Shown here in pieces: positions 1 to 6,743 of a DNA stretch of 21,297 bases. The notes below the pieces were generated by a model. That model saw only the letters and a list, made by a program, of their open reading frames with translations, was not told the DNA's origin and ran no database searches. The stretch is from assembly GCA_024275215.1 (NCBI GenBank), contig JAJRZO010000513.1, positions 1-21,297 on the forward strand, given 5' to 3'. How positions within the stretch are numbered: position 1 is the first letter of the stretch; every line of letters begins with the position of its first letter. Position numbers and translations under genes: made by a program. This stretch comes from Candidatus Zixiibacteriota bacterium. GTDB lineage: Bacteria > Zixibacteria > MSB-5A5 > JAABVY01 > JAHJOQ01.

Positions 1-2
1 AG

Positions 3-269
3 GATATTTTCAAGCAGAGAGAGCAGAAGGGTATCCTGTTCGCATCGGGACTTGTCGCAGGCGACGCGCTGGTTGGGGTGCTGATTGCGTTCGCGTTCGC
101 AGGCGCAGCCAAATTTGCTTTGCTGGATAAGTACAAACAATTCTCCGAGCATTACGAAGGAGTATCTCTCTTCGGTGATACAACCGGAGCAATCCTCTCA
201 CTCGCAGCATTCGCAATTTTGATGCTGATATTCTGGACATTTACGAGAGTGAATAAGGAGAGGGGATAG
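3..269 (+). CDS. OPT-family oligopeptide transporter, C-terminal end (partial)
   Basis: The frame is open from the window edge to a TAG at 267-269, giving 88 residues with no start, so this is the end of a larger gene. The segment reading KGILFASGLVAGDALVGVLI, followed by a second hydrophobic stretch (LSLAAFAILMLIFWTF) and a short basic tail (RVNKERG), matches what I know of the last membrane helices of OPT/YSL-type transporters, which carry a conserved 'FASGLIAGEAL' element near the C-terminus. The family takes up small peptides or metal chelates across the inner membrane by proton coupling. The substrate cannot be read from this piece. It is followed by a hairpin array and, on the same strand, the FKBP gene. 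The family call is from memory of the motif, with only about 90 residues to judge by. Confidence 0.72.
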   Translation, partial: DIFKQREQKGILFASGLVAGDALVGVLIAFAFAGAAKFALLDKYKQFSEHYEGVSLFGDTTGAILSLAAFAILMLIFWTFTRVNKERG

Positions 270-275
270 TTGAGC

Positions 276-424
276 AGGTCGAAACCTCTGTGGTTTCGAC
301 ATTCGTGTGGAGCACGACAAGTTTTTGTTGCTCACGTCCACTTGGGACGTGAGTCGGGAACAACTGTCAGGTGCGTAGGGCACCTGACCTACAAGAGGAT
401 TCGCAGGAGTACAACTCCTGCGAA
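276..424. repeat. Array of five consecutive small hairpins
   Basis: Five inverted repeats follow one another in 150 bp. Stem 278-286/292-300 (GTCGAAACC, 9 bp). Stem 310-320/325-333 (gagca..acaa with a 2-base bulge). Stem 331-339/345-353 (CTCACGTCC, 9 bp), which shares bases 331-333 with the previous one so the two full stems exclude each other. Stem 366-374/380-388 (GTCAGGTGC, 9 bp). Stem 400-410/414-424 (TTCGCAGGAGT, 11 bp, 3-base loop). The arms differ from hairpin to hairpin. No T-run follows any stem, so they do not look like intrinsic terminators. The stretch happens to be open in the FKBP frame, but nothing suggests it is translated. Confidence 0.75.
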
Positions 425-482
425 AATTGTAAATTCTGTAATTCCGGGCGAACCGGTAAACAATCAGGAAAGGGAAAGCTCC

Positions 483-911
483 ATGAGTCCTGCAGGCGAT
501 GGTAACACAATTAAAGTCCATTACACAGGCAAACTCGAGGATGGCACAGTATTCGACAGCTCCGAGGGGCGCGATCCGCTGGAAGTCACGCTGGGTACCA
601 ATGCTGTCATTCCCGGTTTTGAAAAGGGGCTGATCGGTATGGAAGTCGGCGATAAAAAGACAATCACCATTCCGTCCGAAGAAGCCTACGGTCCTCACCA
701 TGACAACCTGATCATGGAAGTCAACAAGTCCGATTTCCCCGAGGATATCACACCTGAGATCGGTCTGCAATTACAGATGCAAAGACCGGATGGCCAGACT
801 ATGCCCGTGATGATCACCGCGGTCGATGAAAAAGTGATTACTCTCGACGCCAATCATCCATTGGCAGGCAAGACCCTGATTTTCGATGTGGAAATGATGG
901 AGGTAGCATAA
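483..911 (+). CDS. FKBP-type peptidyl-prolyl cis-trans isomerase, SlyD-like
   Basis: 142 residues. It catalyses proline cis-trans isomerisation and acts as a folding helper, probably in the cytoplasm since no signal peptide is present. The N-terminal FKBP half shows VHYTGKLEDGTVFDSS, then VIPGFEKGLIGMEVGDKKT and AYG. After AYG the chain runs into an inserted flap domain (about residues 70-120, with LQMQRPDGQTMPVMI) and returns with NHPLAGKTLIFDVEM, the order seen in SlyD. The histidine/cysteine-rich metal tail of E. coli SlyD is absent. I start at the ATG at 483, preceded by an AGGAAAGGGA purine run. The frame is open back to 270, but that part is the hairpin array and encodes nothing FKBP-like. 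Family certain, substrate unknown. Confidence 0.93.
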   Translation: MSPAGDGNTIKVHYTGKLEDGTVFDSSEGRDPLEVTLGTNAVIPGFEKGLIGMEVGDKKTITIPSEEAYGPHHDNLIMEVNKSDFPEDITPEIGLQLQMQRPDGQTMPVMITAVDEKVITLDANHPLAGKTLIFDVEMMEVA

Positions 912-923
912 GATAAAGTAAAA

Positions 924-954
924 GCAGGTCGAAAGTACAAAACTTTCGACCTGC
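924..954. repeat. Perfect 13-bp hairpin of the GTCGAAA type
   Basis: Arms 924-936 (GCAGGTCGAAAGT) and 942-954 are exact reverse complements around a 5-base loop. It lies 13 bp after the FKBP stop and could slow transcription there, but it lacks a T-tract. The inner arm CAGGTCGAAA is shared with the hairpin at 276-300, and a single unpaired arm-like piece (GGTTTCGAC) occurs at 1019-1027, so this is a small dispersed family. Confidence 0.7.
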
Positions 955-1035
955 GGGACTGCATCCATAATTTCGGGGGAACTTCAAAAGCCATGAGTTC
1001 TGCCCGCATACGGGGCGTGGTTTCGACAACATGAC

Positions 1036-1062
1036 TGGATGCCCGATCAAGTCCGGCATGAC
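1036..1062. repeat. REP-like palindrome with a GTCAT end
   Basis: Read on the minus strand this is GTCA, then stem TGCCGGA, loop CTTGA, stem TCGGGCA with one mismatched pair, then TCCA. The layout (GTCAT head, GC-rich stem-loop, ATCYA tail) matches that of the palindromes at 6347-6418 and 16162-16234. Such GTCAT-headed palindromes are known as dispersed repeats in many bacteria. Confidence 0.55.
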
Positions 1063-1087
1063 AGGCAATGTGTATTTGTTATTGTCA

Positions 1088-1678
1088 TTACAACCCTATA
1101 CCAAACACCAGATAGAATATCGGATCGAATGTCACATCTGTTTCTTTGTTGCCACCATACGGCTGGAAAAGAAATCCTGTCTCCGTGAAAAGATCGACCT
1201 GCTTCGATAAAATGTATCTCAATTCACAGCTCGCACCCAACGACAAACCTTTCCATGTCGTGAAATCATTCTCACCGTTGTACTGTCGATGACCGATATT
1301 GAACCTGGGTTTGAGTGTGAATCGATCTGACAACATGAATCGTGGTTTTATCGAACCGCCAATCTCCCAGATCGACGTGCCTGATTTCTTAATCGTGTTT
1401 CCAAATAACTCGATTTCCTCATCCCGATTCAATGTGGTATAATTGAAGTAGGCTCCAAATGACAATCGAGGAACGACATAGGCATCAGCATATGTGCGGA
1501 TGAGAAAATTACTGTTCTGTTTTACGTTATCGCCATATAACGAGATGTAGACATAATAGTTGATCACAATGTCTGAATCAAGAGCATTAGCCGGATCAAA
1601 AGGGGTGTACCTTTTAACTTCTGAGTCCCATGCTGCCGGACTAATCTTGTTGACTTTCTCGGAACCATACTCTAACAC
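1088..1678 (-). CDS. Outer-membrane beta-barrel-like protein, apparently missing its N-terminus
   Basis: 196 residues from a GTG at 1678 to TAA at 1088. The chain alternates polar and hydrophobic or aromatic residues in strand-length runs (FLIRTYADAYVV, LSFGAYFNYTTL, WEIGGSIKPRFML, RFTLKPRFNIGHRQY, LGASCELRYI, VDLFTETGFLF) and ends PIFYLVFGIGL, the pattern of a small outer-membrane barrel. There is no signal peptide. The frame is closed by a stop at 1685-1687 just before the GTG, and I find no signal sequence in the other frames up to pntAa. It therefore looks like the surviving C-terminal part of a secreted barrel protein. No specific family recognised. It is divergent from the pnt operon, which has its ribosome site 80 bp away. 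Confidence 0.55.
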   Translation of the reverse strand: MLEYGSEKVNKISPAAWDSEVKRYTPFDPANALDSDIVINYYVYISLYGDNVKQNSNFLIRTYADAYVVPRLSFGAYFNYTTLNRDEEIELFGNTIKKSGTSIWEIGGSIKPRFMLSDRFTLKPRFNIGHRQYNGENDFTTWKGLSLGASCELRYILSKQVDLFTETGFLFQPYGGNKETDVTFDPIFYLVFGIGL

Positions 1679-1774
1679 TATGGTTTAGTCAAACAAGATA
1701 TCGAAGGTGATGATTGAATGCTGTGCGATAATGTTTTAGTAGCATTCTCGTGCGATCAGGAGGTTAATAGATAA

Positions 1775-2962
1775 ATGTCTGAAAAAACCATAACTATCGG
1801 GGTACCGAAGGAGACATTCCCCCATGAACAGCGAGTCGCTGTGGTGGCGGATATTCTTCCGCAGTTTACGCGCTCCGGCATGAAAGTTGTGATCGAATCC
1901 GGCGCTGGCGAAGGCGCGGGTATTCTCGATGCGCAGTTCCGAGACAAAGGCGCGGTGATCCAGTCGGCGCGCTCGGAAGTTTTCGAAAGTGCGGATGTCA
2001 TATTGCAGGTTCGAGGACTCGGCGCCAACCCGAAGAATGGTCGCGATGATCTCGAATTGTTCCGCAAGGGACAGACCCTGATTTCATTTTTCGAGCCGCT
2101 CTCGGCGGGAATGGAAGTTCGGGCGATTGCTGAGAAGGGCGTAAATTTGTTTGCGATTGAGATGATGCCGAGAATTACACGTGCCCAAAGTATGGACGCG
2201 CTCTCATCGATGGCAACCATTGCAGGATACAAGGCTGTCCTGCTTGCCGCAGTGCAGCTTCCGAAAATGTTCCCGATGATGATGACCGCTGCCGGTACTA
2301 TCGCTCCGGCGCGCGTATTTGTCCTCGGCGCAGGCGTCGCGGGACTTCAGGCAATCGCATCATCGAAGAGACTCGGAGCTATTGTCAAGGCATACGATGT
2401 CCGTCCTGCCGTGAAAGAACAGGTTGAAAGCCTCGGCGCAGAATTCGTGGAAATCGAACTCGAAACCGAAGACGCCGAAGACAAAGGCGGATATGCCAAA
2501 GAAATGTCCGAAGAGTTCCTCAACAAACAACGCGAGATGATGATGAAGATCGTTGGAGAAAGCGATGTTGTGATTACGACTGCTGCCGTACCGGGAAGAA
2601 AAGCGCCTGTACTTGTCACCGAACCAATGGTTGAAGAAATGAGACCCGGCTCGGTGATTGTCGATCTTGCAGCCGAGCGCGGAGGCAACTGCGAACTCAC
2701 TCAGGAAGGCGAAAACGTCGTTAAGCATGGGGTCACAATCATGGGACCGATAAATATCCCTTCGACAGTGCCATACCATGCAAGTCAGATGTATTCCAAG
2801 AATCTGCTGACATTCCTGCAGCATCTGATCAAGGATGGAGAGCTGCAATTCGATATGGAAGATGAAATCACGCGAGAATCTCTGCTTACCCGTGACGGCG
2901 AGGTGATCCATCCCCGTATCAGGGAGATACTCGGTCTTGAAACAACGGAAAGGAGCAACTGA
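1775..2962 (+). CDS. pntAA: Proton-translocating NAD(P) transhydrogenase subunit alpha part 1 (NAD-binding)
   Basis: 395 residues. This is domain I of the enzyme that uses the proton gradient to pass hydride from NADH to NADP+; it binds NAD(H) on the cytoplasmic side. The N-terminal part opens with ITIGVPKETFPHEQRVAV, the shared AlaDH/PntA N-terminal domain. The Rossmann fold shows VLGAGVAGLQAIASSKRLGA followed by VKAYDVRPAV, and the later VVITTAAVPGRKAPVLVT and VIVDLAAERGGNCELT are family signatures. Domain II is not fused on, so this is the split form. AGGAGG at 1758-1763 precedes the ATG by 11 bases. Its TGA overlaps the next ATG by one base (TGATG), indicating coupled translation. Confidence 0.95.
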   Translation: MSEKTITIGVPKETFPHEQRVAVVADILPQFTRSGMKVVIESGAGEGAGILDAQFRDKGAVIQSARSEVFESADVILQVRGLGANPKNGRDDLELFRKGQTLISFFEPLSAGMEVRAIAEKGVNLFAIEMMPRITRAQSMDALSSMATIAGYKAVLLAAVQLPKMFPMMMTAAGTIAPARVFVLGAGVAGLQAIASSKRLGAIVKAYDVRPAVKEQVESLGAEFVEIELETEDAEDKGGYAKEMSEEFLNKQREMMMKIVGESDVVITTAAVPGRKAPVLVTEPMVEEMRPGSVIVDLAAERGGNCELTQEGENVVKHGVTIMGPINIPSTVPYHASQMYSKNLLTFLQHLIKDGELQFDMEDEITRESLLTRDGEVIHPRIREILGLETTERSN

Positions 2963-3246
2963 TGGATTCACTGGTTATGCTCTTGACTGTATTCGTGCTG
3001 GCGATATTTGTCGGTTTCGAAGTCATAACGAAAGTTCCTCCGACACTTCATACGCCGCTTATGTCAGGCTCCAATGCCATCTCCGGTATTACTATCATCG
3101 GCGCACTGGTGCTGGCGGGAGCTATCGGTAACAGCCACCTGACGCAAATCATGGCATGCGTTGCCGTAGTGTTTGCGACGATCAATGTCGTCGGTGGATT
3201 TCTTGTCACCGACAGAATGCTCAAGATGTTCAAGAAGAAGGACTGA
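2962..3246 (+). CDS. pntAB: NAD(P) transhydrogenase subunit alpha part 2 (membrane)
   Basis: 94 residues with three hydrophobic helices (about 3-22, 33-52 and 57-80). This is the short membrane segment that forms the proton channel (domain II) together with PntB. Motifs typical of the small subunit are EVITKVPPTLHTPLMSGSNAISGI and VVFATINVVGGFLVTDRML, ending in a lysine-rich cytoplasmic tail (FKKKD). AAAGGAG lies just before the ATG, inside the end of the previous gene. It overlaps that gene by one base and is followed by pntB after two bases. Confidence 0.95.
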   Translation: MDSLVMLLTVFVLAIFVGFEVITKVPPTLHTPLMSGSNAISGITIIGALVLAGAIGNSHLTQIMACVAVVFATINVVGGFLVTDRMLKMFKKKD

Positions 3247-3248
3247 AA

Positions 3249-4808
3249 ATGCTTAGCCCAAATATTGTAAACATATCATATCTGTTTGCCGCAGTCCTTT
3301 TCATCATTGGCTTGAAAGGACTCGCGCATCCCCGCACAGCGGTAAACGGCAACAGGCTCGCCGCACTCGGAATGATCGTAGCGATTGTAGTGACATTACT
3401 CTCCGGCAAATTCGAATGGCAGTATATAATCATCGGCGTGGTGATCGGCACCGTCATCGGCACAATTACGGCTTTGAAAGTCAAGATGACTGCGATGCCG
3501 GAAATGGTCGGCTTGTTCAACGGCTTCGGAGGTGCGGCATCGGTACTGGTTGCGGGTTCCGCACTCGTGGCTGCGATGCAGCATATAGCGACCGGTGAAG
3601 CGTCATCACAGATGAAAATCGCGACTGTCGCCTCCGGAATCATCGGCTCTGTGACATTTTTCGGAAGCTATGTCGCTTTTGGAAAGCTCGCGGAATTTCT
3701 TGCTGTCAGATGGAAACTCTATACATGGCAAAAAATCATCAAGTATGGATTCTCGTTACTTGTCATCGCCGGCGCCGCATGGTTTGGGGTAGCTTCGATT
3801 GAAACTTCCGGCCTGCCGCTTTCAATCGGCCTGATTGCTTCCGGACTGTTGATCGGTCTGCTCCTGATGAGCAGGAAAGATCGTTTTCCGGGAATGGATA
3901 TTGTCAAGGTATTGTCGGGTCTTGTAGCGGTCGCGCTGGGTGTTCTTGTTGTAATGAATCCCGAAAATACTATGCTTTTCTGGGTGATGGTTGGTGCTGC
4001 TGGTGTATTGGGAGTTATACTCACACTGTCAATCGGCGGCGCAGATATGCCTGTTGTGATTGCGCTGTTGAACTCATACTCCGGCCTTGCTGCTGCAGCG
4101 ACAGGCTTTGTGATCAATAACAATGTTCTGATAATTGCCGGATCATTAGTTGGTGCATCGGGTGTGATACTGACCAAGATCATGTGCAAGGCAATGAATC
4201 GCTCGCTTACGAATGTGCTGTTTGGCACTATGGGTCCGACAAGCGATACGCCGGACGCTGATGATGTCTACGCGGGTAAGGTCAAGGCGACATCCGCTGA
4301 AGAAATCGCGATGCTATTTGATGGTGTGCGACGTGTCGCAATCGTTCCCGGATATGGCATGGCTGTCGCGCAGGCACAGCATGCTGTCCGCGATCTTGCG
4401 ACACAGCTTGAGCAAAGAGGCATTCAGGTCGATTACGCGATCCATCCGGTTGCAGGACGTATGCCGGGTCACATGAATGTGTTGCTCGCCGAGGCGAATG
4501 TCGAATACGACAAGCTCAAGGAGATGGACGAGATAAATCCCACGATGGAGCAGGTCGATATTGCGATTGTCATCGGCGCGAACGATGTTGTCAATCCCGT
4601 AGCGCGCACCGATCCGAATTCGCCGATTGCAGGCATGCCGATAATCGATGTCGACAAGGCGCGCACTGTTATCGTAATTAAGCGGAGTCTCAGTCCCGGG
4701 TTCGCGGGTATCCCGAATCCGCTGTTTGCGAATGACAATACACTGATGTTTTTTAATGACGGCAAGAAAGCGATTCTCGATATTATTTCAGCGATCAAAG
4801 AATCGTAG
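3249..4808 (+). CDS. pntB: NAD(P) transhydrogenase subunit beta, with an enlarged membrane domain
   Basis: 519 residues. It carries the rest of the membrane domain and the NADP(H)-binding domain III. Conserved parts are MPEMVGLFNGFGGAASVLVA, SIGGADMPVVIALLNSYSGL and IMCKAMNRS in the membrane, then PGYGMAVAQAQH, HPVAGRMPGHMNVLLAEA, VIGANDVVNP and KRSLSPGFAGIPNPLF in domain III. I start at the ATG at 3249 (AAGGA just upstream). The protein is about 55 residues longer than the roughly 460 of E. coli PntB. The excess sits between FGKL and SIGGADMP, about residues 148-255, where extra hydrophobic runs suggest two added helices. The TAG stop lies 9 bases before the next gene's ATG, so the four genes form one unit. 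Confidence 0.95.
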   Translation: MLSPNIVNISYLFAAVLFIIGLKGLAHPRTAVNGNRLAALGMIVAIVVTLLSGKFEWQYIIIGVVIGTVIGTITALKVKMTAMPEMVGLFNGFGGAASVLVAGSALVAAMQHIATGEASSQMKIATVASGIIGSVTFFGSYVAFGKLAEFLAVRWKLYTWQKIIKYGFSLLVIAGAAWFGVASIETSGLPLSIGLIASGLLIGLLLMSRKDRFPGMDIVKVLSGLVAVALGVLVVMNPENTMLFWVMVGAAGVLGVILTLSIGGADMPVVIALLNSYSGLAAAATGFVINNNVLIIAGSLVGASGVILTKIMCKAMNRSLTNVLFGTMGPTSDTPDADDVYAGKVKATSAEEIAMLFDGVRRVAIVPGYGMAVAQAQHAVRDLATQLEQRGIQVDYAIHPVAGRMPGHMNVLLAEANVEYDKLKEMDEINPTMEQVDIAIVIGANDVVNPVARTDPNSPIAGMPIIDVDKARTVIVIKRSLSPGFAGIPNPLFANDNTLMFFNDGKKAILDIISAIKES

Positions 4809-4817
4809 GTGGAGCAT

Positions 4818-6218
4818 ATGCCCGAGTTCAGGAAAGAGAAAGATTCGCTGGGCGAGATCAAAGTTCCGGCGGAAGCATACTATGGCGCGCAGACTCAGCG
4901 CGCTGTTGATAACTTCCATGTCAGCAGGCATACTGCGCATCCCGGATTTATATGGGCTGGCGCGGTGATCAAACGAGCTGCCGCTAAGGTCAACGCTGAT
5001 CTTGGATTGCTGCCGAAAGATCATGCCGATGCTATTCAGCAGGCCGCCGCTGAAATCATGGATGGCGGGCTGGCGGATCAGTTTGTGGTCGATGTCTATC
5101 AGGCGGGCGCGGGCACAAGCCATAACATGAATCTCAACGAGGTGATCGCGAATCGCGCGCTGGAGATTCTCGGCAAACCGCGGGGCGACTACGACACTAT
5201 CCATCCGAACGATCATGTCAACATGTCGCAGTCGACCAACGATGTTATCCCGACATCGCTGCGGATTTTTGCTCTAAAAGAGAGTGTCGCGTTGCTCGAT
5301 ATTCTTGATGATGTCGAGAAGGGTTTTCGCGCGAAATCCGAAGAATTCGATCATATCCTGAAATCGGCAAGGACACATCTTCAGGATGCTGTCCCGATTC
5401 GGCTCGGTCAGGAGTTTGGCGCGTATGCTGAGGCGATAAAGCGTGGTTGCGAGAAGATTGCGCAGATACGTGAACCGTTGAATGAAATCGGTCTCGGTGG
5501 CAGCGCGGCGGGAACCGGGCTAAATGTTCATCCCAAATATCGTCAGCGTGTCGCAGATACGCTTGCTGAGATAACAGGATTTCCGATTAAACCTGCGAAT
5601 GATTATTTCTGGGCGATGCAGTCGCTTGCGCCGTTTGTCGATTTCAGCGCGGCATTGAGAAACCTCGCGATTGAGCTGTCGCGAATCATGAATGATTTGC
5701 GACTGCTGTCGTCCGGTCCGACTACCGGATTGTCGGAGATTGCTCTTCCGCCTGTGCAGCCGGGATCATCGATCATGCCGGGCAAAGTCAATCCTGTGAT
5801 GGCTGAGATGATGAATATGGTCTGCTTCAGTCTGATCGGATTTCACGAATCTATCGCGTGGGCGGCGGCGGCAGGGCAACTCGAACTGAATGTAATGATG
5901 CCGCTGGTCGGCTATGCGATGGGCGAACAGATTACAATCATGACCGGCGGGCTGAGAGCTTTTCTTGAGAAATGTCTTCGTGACATCAAACCAAACGAGG
6001 ACTCATGTCGTACATATTTAGAGAAGAGTCTCGGACTGGTGACTGCATTGAATCCGATTATCGGATATGCTTCTGCGGCGGAAGTCGCGAAGGAAGCTCA
6101 GGCAAGCGGCAGATCGATCAAGGAGATCATTCTTGAGAAAGGTTATCTGAACGAGGATCAGATAACTGAGATTTTAGATCCCGGACCATTGACCGAACCG
6201 GGCATCCCGAAGAAGTAA
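4818..6218 (+). CDS. Aspartase/fumarase-family lyase, probably aspartate ammonia-lyase
   Basis: 466 residues, close to the 465-480 usual for aspartase and class II fumarase. The catalytic loop GSSIMPGKVNP is at residues 316-326. Three positions that usually part the two enzymes favour aspartase: GAGTSHNMN (fumarase usually GSGTQSNMN), SQSTND (fumarase SQSSND) and AGQLELNVMMP (fumarase GNFELNVF). Aspartase converts L-aspartate to fumarate and ammonia reversibly. As these rules come from memory, fumarase is not excluded. I start at the ATG at 4818 with the purine run AGGTGGAG just upstream; an in-frame GTG at 4809 is possible. It is the last gene of the pnt operon and is followed by a terminator. 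Confidence 0.9.
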   Translation: MPEFRKEKDSLGEIKVPAEAYYGAQTQRAVDNFHVSRHTAHPGFIWAGAVIKRAAAKVNADLGLLPKDHADAIQQAAAEIMDGGLADQFVVDVYQAGAGTSHNMNLNEVIANRALEILGKPRGDYDTIHPNDHVNMSQSTNDVIPTSLRIFALKESVALLDILDDVEKGFRAKSEEFDHILKSARTHLQDAVPIRLGQEFGAYAEAIKRGCEKIAQIREPLNEIGLGGSAAGTGLNVHPKYRQRVADTLAEITGFPIKPANDYFWAMQSLAPFVDFSAALRNLAIELSRIMNDLRLLSSGPTTGLSEIALPPVQPGSSIMPGKVNPVMAEMMNMVCFSLIGFHESIAWAAAAGQLELNVMMPLVGYAMGEQITIMTGGLRAFLEKCLRDIKPNEDSCRTYLEKSLGLVTALNPIIGYASAAEVAKEAQASGRSIKEIILEKGYLNEDQITEILDPGPLTEPGIPKK

Positions 6219-6249
6219 GATTTCTTTCTTCCTCCCTTTTCTGTTGGTT

Positions 6250-6282
6250 GGTCCTCGTCGTAACGGCGGGGACCTTTTGTTT
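6250..6282 (+). terminator. Rho-independent terminator of the pnt operon
   Basis: An 11-bp stem (6250-6260 with 6264-6274, two G-T pairs) closes a TAA loop and runs straight into TTTTGTTT. It stands 31 bp after the lyase stop codon. Confidence 0.88.
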
Positions 6283-6350
6283 GTCATGTCATTTAGTTGT
6301 TGCCGTGTCATTTCGATATTTGTAATGTCATACCATTGTTTTTAATGTCA
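6283..6350. repeat. Degenerate ~20-bp tandem beginning GTCAT
   Basis: GTCAT recurs at 6288, 6307, 6327 and 6347, spaced 19, 20 and 20 bp, with a T-rich remainder of each unit (for example GTCATTTCGATATTTGTAAT). A further GTCAT at 6283 precedes them. The last unit is the head of the palindrome that follows, so these may be worn copies of repeat ends. Confidence 0.45.
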
Positions 6351-6418
6351 TTCCGGCGAAGGCCGGAATCTATTGACTACATTATTGTTAAATAGACTCC
6401 CGCCTGCGCGGGAGTGAC
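6347..6418. repeat. REPIN-like head-to-head palindrome pair
   Basis: Two palindromes face each other across a 16-base spacer. Left: 6347-6374, with stem TTCCGGC (6351-6357 with 6362-6368). Right: 6391-6418, with stem ACTCCCGC (6396-6403 with 6408-6415). The 28-base halves are reverse complements apart from five positions. Four of the five form two pairs inside the stems in which both partners changed (T-A to C-G, and G-C to C-G). Each half begins GTCA at the outer edge and ends TCTATT at the inner edge. The arrangement is that of REPINs, which are moved by RAYT transposases; no such gene is in the window. Confidence 0.75.
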
Positions 6419-6440
6419 GGAGGCGACTTGTTTGAGTGCT

Positions 6441-6553
6441 CGCAGGGGCTGTGCCCTTGCAGGTACTGTGTTGCAACTCAGGTGGGGGTAAATTTGCTTT
6501 GTTGATTTAGAAACCCACCCGAAGGATGGGGCACTCGCACCCGAAGGGTGGGC
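6441..6553. repeat. Cluster of imperfect hairpins, including CCCACCC-type
   Basis: Stem 6442-6449/6453-6460 (GCAGGGGC, one G-T pair, loop TGT). Stem 6514-6520/6524-6530 (CCCACCC, loop GAA, one mismatch). Stem 6538-6542/6546-6550 (CACCC, loop GAA), the last two being near copies. A related hairpin with an AAA loop lies at 15725-15743. I see nothing gene-like in the rest of 6554-6743. Confidence 0.55.
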
Positions 6554-6743
6554 ACCCACAGGATACTCCAATTACACATTTGTATGGACATTACCCTTGC
6601 CGGCAGATCACAACCAACAGCAACATGGACTGTAACGCATGTTATGATACAAAGTGTAAACTATAAGTTAACACCTTACACGCAGGGTTTCTAACCTGCT
6701 CAGCTTGTTAAAAAAATCAGTAAGCAAGAAAGTTATTACCGAC

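Noticed and set aside
276..424. CRISPR array
   Set aside because: The hairpins have different sequences and no constant repeat-spacer spacing.
270..482. In-frame upward extension of the FKBP gene
   Set aside because: The frame is open, but the bases are the hairpin array, the encoded residues are unlike any FKBP, and a proper ribosome site stands before the ATG at 483.
924..954. Intrinsic terminator after the FKBP gene
   Set aside because: The stem is strong, but GGGACT follows instead of a T-run; kept as a repeat.
1681..1757. Sigma-70 promoter for the pnt operon
   Set aside because: GATAAT occurs near 1726 but no -35 match lies at a workable distance, so I do not call it.
6377..6571. 64-codon minus-strand frame in the gap before hemL
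   Set aside because: It is made of the palindromes at 6391-6553; no ribosome site and no protein-like composition.
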